A DNA stretch of 5,594 nucleotides from Melioribacteraceae bacterium (GTDB lineage: Bacteria; Bacteroidota; Ignavibacteria; Ignavibacteriales; Melioribacteraceae), in contig WFQV01000186.1 in NCBI GenBank assembly GCA_015486905.1, positions 1-5,594 on the forward strand, read 5' to 3'. The translations under genes were made by a program, and so were the position numbers. Below the pieces are notes generated by a model that had not been told where the DNA came from, ran no database searches, and saw only the letters and a list, made by a program, of their open reading frames with translations. The stretch's first letter is position 1; each line of letters opens with the position of its first letter. This document shows positions 1 to 5,594 of the stretch, piece by piece.

Positions 1-1
1 A

Positions 2-91
2 ACTAGAATATCTCAACCTGTACCAAGGCACAAGGAAATAAATGAATATTTGGCTAAACATATTATTAAAATGCTAAAAGATGTTAAATGA
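2..91 (+). CDS. C-terminal end of a small protein, possibly HicA-family toxin (5' end outside the window)
   Basis: An open frame enters from the left edge and ends at TGA 89-91, giving 29 residues that begin TRISQPVPRHKEINEYLAKH. The core 'PVPRHKEIN' followed by a short amphipathic helix (LAKHIIKML) resembles the C-terminus of HicA-family toxins. In that family a beta strand ending in 'VPxHxE(I/L)' precedes a last helix containing an 'I(I/L)' pair. HicA proteins are small double-stranded-RNA-binding-fold mRNA interferases paired with a HicB antitoxin. The catalytic His of HicA lies in the N-terminal part, outside the window, so activity cannot be judged. No hicB follows before mutS, so any partner would have to lie upstream. 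The reading frame is well supported by its abrupt end before non-coding sequence. The family call rests on about ten residues and is tentative. Confidence 0.45.
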   Translation, partial: TRISQPVPRHKEINEYLAKHIIKMLKDVK

Positions 92-179
92 AGAGGCTTT
101 TTCGTTAAATATTTTTTGCTTAACTTTCTTTGTCGCACTTACCGGTTGATTCCGCTCTTCACCTTTCCACAAAACAAAA

Positions 180-208
180 TTGAAACTCATTAAAGTTGTA
201 ACTATTTT
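180..208 (+). promoter_or_regulatory. Candidate sigma-70-type promoter for mutS
   Basis: The gap between the upstream stop (91) and mutS (235) contains TTGAAA at 180-185 and TATTTT at 203-208, separated by exactly 17 nt. These match 5/6 and 4/6 bases of the -35 and -10 consensus. Transcription would start near 215 and leave a leader of about 20 nt. An alternative in the Bacteroidota style (TTG at 196-198, 17 nt, TAAATTTC at 216-223) would start almost at the ATG. The region is T/A-rich, so chance matches are likely. The rest of 92-234 holds no ORF or RNA gene that I can recognise and only weak inverted repeats. Confidence 0.35.
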
Positions 209-234
209 TATTTTTTAAATTTCTTAGAGATTTT

Positions 235-2853
235 ATGAACGAAACGCCTTTAATGGTACAATACAATAGAATTAAACTTCAATACCCGGACACCATTTTG
301 CTCTTCAGGGTAGGGGATTTTTTTGAAACATTTGACGAGGATGCAAAGACGGCTTCGAAGGTTTTGGGAATTACTCTCACCAAACGTTCAAACGGAAAAG
401 CAGGCAACGTACCGCTTGCCGGTTTTCCGCATCATGCAATAGATACTTATCTGCCGAAACTTGTACGCGCAGGTTACCGAGTTGCTATTTGCGAGCAGAT
501 GGAAAATCCCAAATTTGCCAAAGGGATTGTTATGCGTGACGTGATTGAAGTTGTAACCCCCGGCGTTGCATTTTCCGATAAACTTTTAGACCACAAAAAA
601 AACAATTATTTAGCGGCTATTTACATTAGGGAAAACATTGCCGGCATTTCTTTTTCGGACGTCTCCACCGGTGAGTTTTATTCCTACCAAACTCCTGCAA
701 ACGAAGTTAAAAATCAATTGGGGTTAATCAACCCGGCTGAGGTGCTGATTTCCAAGAGACAGAAATCTTATTTTGAAGATTTGCTAAAGAAATATTCGCC
801 GTCCGCCAGAATTTCAACATTGGAAGACTGGATTTTCGATTACGAATTTGCACGTGATTTGCTTCTTAACCATTTCGGCACACAAACGTTGAAGGGTTTT
901 GGAATCGAGCGTCACGAAGTTGCCATCTCTGCCGCCGGTGCGGTCTTGAATTATTTGAAAGAAACGCAGAAAGAAAACATCGGACATCTGAACAAGGTTG
1001 CACTATTTAATCCTTCCGATTTTATGCAGTTGGATTTTTCTACGAAACGCAATCTGGAAATAATGTTTACGATGCAGGAAAGTTCACGCGAAGGCTCCTT
1101 GATTTCAATACTTGACAAGACAAACACTTCAATGGGTGGGAGACTTTTGAAGCGTTGGGTTGCGGCACCTTTGAGAAAATTGCAGCCGATTCTAAATCGA
1201 CAAGCAAGCATTGAAAATTTATTTGTAAATAAAACTCTTAGGAAAAATATTCGTGAGGAGTTAAAAGAAATCGGTGATTTGGAGAGACTGACTTCCCGCG
1301 TCTGCACGGCAAGAGCCACTCCGCGTGAGTTAATTAACTTAAAAACTTCGTTACAAAAAATTCCTCTTTTAAAACAACTATTGGACACAGCTACTTCGGA
1401 AAGGCTTGTAAATATTGGGGAAAAATTAAATCCTCTCGAGAATGTGATTGAAAAAATTGAGCTTGCAATTACAGACGAGCCGCCCGTTAGCGTTGGCGAC
1501 GGGAATGTAATTCGCTCGGGCTATTCCGCCGAACTCGACGAACTACGCGACATTACACGCAATGCGAAAGATTGGATTGCAAGATTTCAGGAAAAGGAAA
1601 GACTCCGTACCAACATTCCTTCTCTTAAGGTGAGCTACAATAAAGTTTTCGGCTATTACATATCAATCAGCAATGCTCATAAGGAAAAAGTCCCGGAGGA
1701 TTACATCCGTAAGCAAACGCTTGTAAACAGCGAGCGCTACATTACTCCCGAACTGAAGGAATACGAGGACAAGATTTTTAATGCGGAAGAAAATATTGAC
1801 GAACTTGAGAATCAATTGTTTAATGAAGTACGCTCTTTTGCCGCAAGTTTCGCAGAGCAAATTCAGCAGAACGGAAGACTGATTGCCGAGCTGGATTGTT
1901 ACCAGTCTTTTGCACAGTGTGCCGAAGATTACAATTACACAAAACCGGTGTTGGATGAATCCGATGTCCTCGATATTAAGGAGGGGCGTCATCCTGTTGT
2001 GGAAAGGATTTTACCTCCCGGTGAAAAGTTTCATCCGAACTCGACTTACCTTTCGAACGAGGATGCGCAAATAATTATTTTGACGGGGCCCAACATGGCA
2101 GGGAAATCCGTTTATTTACGCCAGGTAGGATTGATTGTACTCTTAGCTCAAATAGGTTCGTTCGTTCCCGCAAAAGAAGCTCGGATTGGATTGGTTGACA
2201 ATATTTTTACACGTGTCGGGGCAAGCGATAGCATCACGTCCGGTGAAAGTACATTCCTTGTGGAAATGCAAGAGGCGGCAAATATTCTGAATAACGCTAC
2301 TTCCAAAAGCCTAATATTATTGGACGAAGTGGGAAGGGGTACAAGTACGTTCGACGGAATATCGATTGCATGGGCAATAACCGAGTACCTGCATGAAAAT
2401 CCTTTAGTCTCGGCGAAAACGCTTTTTGCCACTCACTACCACGAGCTTAACGAAATGGCGTCAATATTTCCACGAATTAAAAATTTCAAAGTGGAAGTTC
2501 GTGAATACGACGACAAAGTGATTTTCCTTCACAAAGTTACGCCGGGCGGGGCGGACCACAGCTACGGAATTCAAGTGGCTCAAATGGCCGGGCTTCCGCC
2601 GTTTGTTACCAAACGAGCAAAAGAAATTCTTCAAAACTTGGAAGGGAAGGAACTGACACCGTTTGAAGTTAAGAAAGCAAAAACCAAAAAGGTTCGCAAG
2701 GAAGACGGCATCCAGCTTAATTTATTTGAATTTAAAGACGACGAAATACGCAAGGAAATCTCGGAACTTGAGGTTAACAATATTACACCGATTGAAGCAT
2801 TGAATAAATTAAACGAATTGAAAAACAAAGTTGATAAAGACCAAAATGAATAA
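235..2853 (+). CDS. mutS: DNA mismatch repair protein MutS
   Basis: MutS binds mismatches and small loops in newly replicated DNA as a dimeric clamp and, with ATP, recruits MutL. The 872 residues match the usual MutS1 length. Domain I starts at once: 'TPLM..Y' at 4-10 and the mismatch-reading F-x-E element as F29-F30-E31 in 'GDFFETF' (E. coli Phe36/Glu38). The connector domain spans about 120-250, and the lever/clamp region about 265-550 includes 'KVSYNKVFGYYI' near 465 and 'ERYITPELKEYE' near 500. The ATPase has Walker A GPNMAGKS at 618-625 (K624), the 'STFLVEM' signature, Walker B with D697-E698 in 'LLDEVGRGTST', and the switch His734 in 'THYHEL'. Near the C-terminus Q827-L-N-L-F831 fits the beta-clamp-binding consensus, followed by the conserved 'TPIEALNKLNELK' tail. 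All catalytic residues are present, so it should be functional. The residue after the Walker A Ser is Val instead of the common Thr. ATG 235 puts 'TPLM' at the usual position, although the ribosome-binding site before it (AGAGA, 226-230) is weak. It is the first gene of a likely four-gene transcript. Confidence 0.98.
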   Translation: MNETPLMVQYNRIKLQYPDTILLFRVGDFFETFDEDAKTASKVLGITLTKRSNGKAGNVPLAGFPHHAIDTYLPKLVRAGYRVAICEQMENPKFAKGIVMRDVIEVVTPGVAFSDKLLDHKKNNYLAAIYIRENIAGISFSDVSTGEFYSYQTPANEVKNQLGLINPAEVLISKRQKSYFEDLLKKYSPSARISTLEDWIFDYEFARDLLLNHFGTQTLKGFGIERHEVAISAAGAVLNYLKETQKENIGHLNKVALFNPSDFMQLDFSTKRNLEIMFTMQESSREGSLISILDKTNTSMGGRLLKRWVAAPLRKLQPILNRQASIENLFVNKTLRKNIREELKEIGDLERLTSRVCTARATPRELINLKTSLQKIPLLKQLLDTATSERLVNIGEKLNPLENVIEKIELAITDEPPVSVGDGNVIRSGYSAELDELRDITRNAKDWIARFQEKERLRTNIPSLKVSYNKVFGYYISISNAHKEKVPEDYIRKQTLVNSERYITPELKEYEDKIFNAEENIDELENQLFNEVRSFAASFAEQIQQNGRLIAELDCYQSFAQCAEDYNYTKPVLDESDVLDIKEGRHPVVERILPPGEKFHPNSTYLSNEDAQIIILTGPNMAGKSVYLRQVGLIVLLAQIGSFVPAKEARIGLVDNIFTRVGASDSITSGESTFLVEMQEAANILNNATSKSLILLDEVGRGTSTFDGISIAWAITEYLHENPLVSAKTLFATHYHELNEMASIFPRIKNFKVEVREYDDKVIFLHKVTPGGADHSYGIQVAQMAGLPPFVTKRAKEILQNLEGKELTPFEVKKAKTKKVRKEDGIQLNLFEFKDDEIRKEISELEVNNITPIEALNKLNELKNKVDKDQNE

Positions 2854-2874
2854 TGACTTAATTAATAAATTAAC

Positions 2875-2880
2875 GGAGGA
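2875..2880 (+). promoter_or_regulatory. Strong Shine-Dalgarno site fixing the TTG start of the DUF1684 gene
   Basis: GGAGGA lies 5 nt before TTG 2886. It decides the start: the next in-frame Met is about 45 codons in, and starting there would remove the lipoprotein signal peptide. The region 2872-2888 is nearly repeated before aroF. Confidence 0.8.
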
Positions 2881-2885
2881 TTAAA

Positions 2886-3506
2886 TTGTCTAAAATAAAT
2901 TATCTGTTGATATTATTGGCGTTGGCTGTCCTTACCACTTCATGCGGTAAGAAATATACCCCCGAAGAGGAGGCGTACATTAAAAAAGTTGAGCACCAAA
3001 GGGAAGTAAAAAATTTGGAAATGATGACTGATCCTAATTCTCCTTTTAACGGGAGGACAAAAGTAAAATTCCACCCGTTAAAATATTACGACGTTGACCC
3101 TTCATTTGTTTTCCATTCCAAACTTTACGAATATCCCAAGAAGGACACAATAACAATTTGGGGCACGAAGGGCGAAGCAAGGAAAGCCGTTCGCTACGGC
3201 TATTTGAACATCAATTACAAAAACAAAATTTACAAACTGAACGTTTATAAAAATTTTGCCCGCAACGGACAAATCTATTACAGCGTCTGGTTTACCGACA
3301 GAACAACGGGTAAAGAGACTTACGGCGTCGGAAGATATTTGGAATTTGAAAAATCCGACGACCCTAACCATATTTACACAATTGATTTCAACCTGGCGTT
3401 TAATCCTTATTGCGCTTACAGTCCCGATTACACTTGTGCAATACCTTCGAAAGAAGATTACTTGGATTTTGAGATTCGCGCAGGCGAGAAAAAATTTCAC
3501 GATTAA
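2886..3506 (+). CDS. DUF1684 family lipoprotein
   Basis: This is a 206-residue predicted lipoprotein of unknown function. The TTG start gives a short signal peptide: K3, a hydrophobic run at 6-16 (LLILLALAVL), then TTS-C with the likely lipidated Cys20. The next residues are G-K-K, not an acidic stretch like the Bacteroidota surface-export signal, so a periplasm-facing membrane anchor is likely. A charged linker (about 24-50) is followed by a DUF1684 domain (about 52-203). Family landmarks in order are 'SPFNGR..VKFHPLKYY' (about 52-68), 'GKETYGVGRYL' ending at L152, 'DFNLAFNPYCAY' at 167-178, and 'IRAGEK' at 197-202. Cys176 and Cys184 are close together and could form a disulfide or bind a ligand; that is inference. 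The common family motif after the second Cys is roughly CPxPPxEN, but here it reads CAIPSKED. No enzymatic role is established that I can name. The gene follows mutS by 32 nt and precedes aroF by 14 nt, so co-transcription is likely, with no evident functional link. Confidence 0.88.
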   Translation: MSKINYLLILLALAVLTTSCGKKYTPEEEAYIKKVEHQREVKNLEMMTDPNSPFNGRTKVKFHPLKYYDVDPSFVFHSKLYEYPKKDTITIWGTKGEARKAVRYGYLNINYKNKIYKLNVYKNFARNGQIYYSVWFTDRTTGKETYGVGRYLEFEKSDDPNHIYTIDFNLAFNPYCAYSPDYTCAIPSKEDYLDFEIRAGEKKFHD

Positions 3507-3508
3507 AA

Positions 3509-3514
3509 CGGAGA
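3509..3514 (+). promoter_or_regulatory. Shine-Dalgarno site fixing the TTG start of aroF
   Basis: CGGAGA, with GGAG at 3510-3513, lies 7 nt from GGAG to TTG 3521. It sits immediately after the stop codon of the lipoprotein gene (3504-3506). It supports TTG as the true start, as does the protein beginning MVIVLEQTATDEQI, the standard opening of the ferredoxin-like domain. Confidence 0.75.
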
Positions 3515-3520
3515 CTTAAA

Positions 3521-4534
3521 TTGGTAATAGTATTAGAACAAACAGCAACAGACGAGCAGATTCAAAATGTAATAAGACATTTGGAAGAATACGGATTTGA
3601 GGTACACAGCTCAAAAGGTGTTCAGAGTTTGGTACTTGGTGCAATTGGTGTTAAGCCGGACTTTGACACGAGAAAAATAAAGGTGTTGCAGGGCGTGGCG
3701 GATGTTTACCGCGTGACGGCGCCGTTTAAACTGGCAAGCCGTAATTTCCATCCCGAAAACACAAAAATTAAGATTAAGGATGTTGAAATAGGTGGCGATA
3801 AAATTGTAATGATTGCAGGCCCTTGCTCGATTGAAAGCGATGAGCAGGTTTTCAAACTTGCCGAAACGGTTGCAAAATCCGGTGCGAAAATTTTAAGAGG
3901 AGGAGCATTTAAACCGCGCACCTCACCCTATTCCTTCCAAGGTTTGGGTGAAGAAGGGTTAAAATACATTCGTGCCGCTGCTGATGAGTTCGGTCTGTTG
4001 GTTATTACTGAAGTAATGCAAATAAGTCAAATAGATTTAATTGCAAAGTACGCCGACATTTTCCAAGTCGGTGCTCGAAATATGCAGAACTTTTCACTGC
4101 TCAAAGAAATCGGTGCGACGGATAAACCCGTAATGCTAAAGCGCGGGCTCTCGGCAACAATCGAAGAATGGTTAATGTCCGCCGAATATATTCTTGCCGG
4201 AGGCAATTCCAATGTTTTCCTTTGCGAAAGAGGAATTCGTACTTTTGAGAAATACACAAGAAATACTTTCGACCTCTCCGCAATTCCAATTGTCCACAAG
4301 AAGAGTCATTTGCCGGTTTTTGCTGACCCTTCGCATGCGACGGGAATTCGGGATCAAGTTCCGCCAATGGCTCGTGCTGCCGTTGCCGCAGGCGCAGACG
4401 GATTGATGATTGAAATTCATTACGATCCCGAGCATGCTTTGTCCGACGGACCGCAAGCGCTCCTGCCCGAGGAATACATCCGTCTTTACGACGAACTTAA
4501 GTTGATTGCAAAAGCGGTCGGAAAAAGTTTTTAA
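3521..4534 (+). CDS. aroF: 3-deoxy-7-phosphoheptulonate (DAHP) synthase, type I-beta with N-terminal regulatory domain
   Basis: This enzyme condenses phosphoenolpyruvate and erythrose 4-phosphate to DAHP, the first step of the shikimate pathway, in the cytoplasm. The 337-residue protein has the two-part layout of Thermotoga maritima DAHP synthase. A ferredoxin-like domain at about 1-67 (MVIVLEQTATDEQI... to VYRVTAPF) is followed by a beta/alpha barrel at about 85-335. The four metal ligands fall at the same numbers as in T. maritima: C102 in AGPCS, H272 in ADPSHATG, E298 in IEIHYDPEHA, and D309 in LSDGPQAL. Substrate-binding stretches are intact: 131-KPRTSPYSFQG, 184-GARNMQNF and 205-MLKRG. 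In the T. maritima enzyme the N-terminal domain mediates feedback inhibition by tyrosine; the same is inferred here and fits the adjoining tyrA. The TTG start is supported by a good ribosome-binding site and by the domain beginning at residue 1. The stop TAA (4532-4534) shares its last A with the tyrA ATG. KDO8P synthase is related but lacks this N-terminal domain. Confidence 0.96.
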   Translation: MVIVLEQTATDEQIQNVIRHLEEYGFEVHSSKGVQSLVLGAIGVKPDFDTRKIKVLQGVADVYRVTAPFKLASRNFHPENTKIKIKDVEIGGDKIVMIAGPCSIESDEQVFKLAETVAKSGAKILRGGAFKPRTSPYSFQGLGEEGLKYIRAAADEFGLLVITEVMQISQIDLIAKYADIFQVGARNMQNFSLLKEIGATDKPVMLKRGLSATIEEWLMSAEYILAGGNSNVFLCERGIRTFEKYTRNTFDLSAIPIVHKKSHLPVFADPSHATGIRDQVPPMARAAVAAGADGLMIEIHYDPEHALSDGPQALLPEEYIRLYDELKLIAKAVGKSF

Positions 4535-5594
4535 TGCGAGGGCAAAAAATTTCAATAATCGGGCTTGGACTAATTGGCGGTTCTATTGCAAAAGCACTAA
4601 AAAAGAGCGAAGGCGATTTTTTTATCTCGGCTATTGATACCGGAGATACTGTAAATATTGCTTTGCAAAATGAAGTTGTTGATGAAGCCCTGGAAAATAT
4701 TGGACAGGCAGCTAGTTCGGAATTAATTTTTGTTTGTACTCCTTTAAAAACCACGTTGGAAATTTTGGAATTTCTTGCCCCCAAATTAAATAACAATACT
4801 ATCGTTACAGATGTAGCGGGGGTTAAATTACCGTTACGTAAAAGGTGGGCTGAATTCAATTCAAGGGGGATATACATCGGTGGGCATCCGATGACAGGCA
4901 AAGAAAAGGGAGGTTACGAAAATTCCGACCCATTACTTTTTGAAAATGCAGTTTACATTTTGGAAAAGACGGAACGGAGCGAGAAAGAAATCTTACCATT
5001 AATCGAAGTAATTAAAACTCTCGGTGCTCGTATTACTTTCCTTGAACCCCGCATTCACGATATGATGATTGCTTATGTTAGTCATCTGCCTCAACTTTTA
5101 GCTGTGGAGTTAACAAACTTGGCGGCTTTTAAAGAAGGTGAAATTCGATTCCTCGATTTTGCCGCCGGCGGTTTCAGAGATTTAACAAGAATAGCTTCGA
5201 GCCCTTTCGATATCTGGCGTCCCGTGATTGAGCTGAATAAAAAGGAGATTATTGACGGTTTGGATGCCTTTATTTCAAGGCTTGAAAAGATTAAAAACCA
5301 TATTTCTAAAAATGAATTTGACTTACTCGAAAAGCAGTTCGAAGAAGCATATACAAATAGAAATGAAATTCCAAGAAATGCAAAAGGATTCCTGAGCGGA
5401 CTTTACGACATTTTTGTTTTTGTTAAAGACGAGCCGGGAGCGATAAATAAAATTTCATCCGTCCTTTTTAAAAACGATATCAACATTAAAGATATTGAAC
5501 TGCTGAAAATTCGCGAAGGGACAGGCGGAACTTTCAGACTTTCGTTTGAAACCATTGCTGAAAAGGAAAAAGCGGAAAAATTGCTGAAGGGAAT
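4534..5594 (+). CDS. tyrA: Prephenate dehydrogenase with C-terminal ACT domain (3' end outside the window)
   Basis: TyrA oxidatively decarboxylates prephenate to 4-hydroxyphenylpyruvate, the committed step to tyrosine, using NAD(P)+. The window holds 353 codons and no stop. The Rossmann domain opens with G10-L-G-L-I-G-G-S17, and an acidic D35 at the end of the second strand suggests NAD+ preference. Active-site landmarks are TDVAGVK (92-98), the catalytic His118 in GGHPMTGKEKGG, H184 in SHLPQ, and R219 and W228 in GGFRDLTRIASSPFDIW. Compared with Aquifex aeolicus TyrA as I recall it, Ser126 aligns with G96, Thr152 with K123, and His217 with Q187. The helical dimerisation domain runs about 165-285. 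From about 291 an ACT domain follows (DIFVFVKDEPGAINKISSVL, then NINIKDIELLKI), probably missing only its last few residues. ATG 4534 overlaps the aroF stop as TAATG, with only a weak GGAA upstream, so translation probably depends on ribosomes finishing aroF. An arogenate-specific dehydrogenase is possible but less likely for a bacterium with this layout. Confidence 0.95.
   Translation, partial: MRGQKISIIGLGLIGGSIAKALKKSEGDFFISAIDTGDTVNIALQNEVVDEALENIGQAASSELIFVCTPLKTTLEILEFLAPKLNNNTIVTDVAGVKLPLRKRWAEFNSRGIYIGGHPMTGKEKGGYENSDPLLFENAVYILEKTERSEKEILPLIEVIKTLGARITFLEPRIHDMMIAYVSHLPQLLAVELTNLAAFKEGEIRFLDFAAGGFRDLTRIASSPFDIWRPVIELNKKEIIDGLDAFISRLEKIKNHISKNEFDLLEKQFEEAYTNRNEIPRNAKGFLSGLYDIFVFVKDEPGAINKISSVLFKNDINIKDIELLKIREGTGGTFRLSFETIAEKEKAEKLLKG

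Noticed and set aside
89..161. Inverted repeat TGAAGAG (89-95) / CTCTTCA (155-161) with a nested GTTAA (104-108) / TTAAC (120-124), considered as a terminator or structured leader
   Set aside because: The arms are short, the outer loop is 59 nt, the inner stem is all A/T but one pair, and no clean T-run follows. This is expected by chance in AT-rich sequence.
951..1388. A 145-codon open frame on the - strand inside mutS, and similar - strand frames inside mutS (1663-1992, 2148-2432, 2631-2828)
   Set aside because: They lie wholly within the clearly conserved mutS reading frame, have no recognisable domain, and show no ribosome-binding site that I can defend. They are shadows of the real gene.
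2858..2873. Near-palindrome TTAATTAATAAATTAA after the mutS stop, considered as an operator or terminator
   Set aside because: It is made only of A and T, too weak to form a stable hairpin, and probably reflects an AT-rich spacer before the ribosome-binding site.
3256..3519. An 87-codon + strand frame overlapping the DUF1684 gene in another frame
   Set aside because: The DUF1684 frame has a signal peptide and family motifs through this stretch. The alternative product shows no conserved features.
4172..4901. - strand open frames of 127 and 134 codons spanning the aroF-tyrA junction
   Set aside because: Both are antisense to confidently identified enzymes with intact motifs, and their translations resemble no family I know.
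1..5594. Search for CRISPR repeats, tRNA or rRNA genes, insertion-sequence ends, attachment sites and frameshifted genes
   Set aside because: No regularly spaced direct repeats, cloverleaf-like segments, terminal inverted repeats or broken reading frames were seen. All four main genes read cleanly.

Overview
The window looks like an ordinary stretch of bacterial chromosome, probably from the Chlorobiota/Ignavibacteria side of the Bacteroidota group. That placement is inferred from protein character, not from a marker gene. The MutS has the 'LFRVGDFFETF' and 'LTKRSNG' style that I recall from green-sulfur-bacterium relatives. Beside it are a DUF1684 lipoprotein, a type I-beta DAHP synthase and an ACT-tailed prephenate dehydrogenase. 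Base composition is moderately AT-rich. Every gene I can support is on the + strand.

Layout: positions 2-91 hold the last 29 codons of an upstream gene, resembling the C-terminus of a HicA-family toxin. Positions 92-234 are a short AT-rich non-coding gap with a plausible sigma-70-like promoter. mutS (235-2853, complete) encodes the mismatch-recognition ATPase. After 32 nt comes a DUF1684 lipoprotein gene (2886-3506, TTG start). After 14 nt comes aroF (3521-4534, TTG start), encoding DAHP synthase with an N-terminal ferredoxin-like regulatory domain. tyrA (4534 to the window end, 3' end missing) overlaps the aroF stop by one base (TAATG) and encodes prephenate dehydrogenase with a C-terminal ACT domain.

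How the genes fit together: tight spacing, one direction and no visible terminator suggest that mutS, the lipoprotein gene, aroF and tyrA can be read as one transcript. The strongest functional link is aroF-tyrA. AroF is the entry step of the shikimate pathway and TyrA the committed step to tyrosine. Each carries its own allosteric-type domain, and the overlap suggests translational coupling. mutS and the lipoprotein have no obvious biochemical link to them.

I found no mobile element, CRISPR array, RNA gene or new multigene system. The points most worth a second look are small. TyrA has an active-site variant with Gly where Aquifex TyrA has Ser126, and Gln where it has the tyrosine-sensing His217. 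Two consecutive TTG-start genes share a nearly identical 17-nt initiation region. The DUF1684 protein has an altered C-terminal signature.
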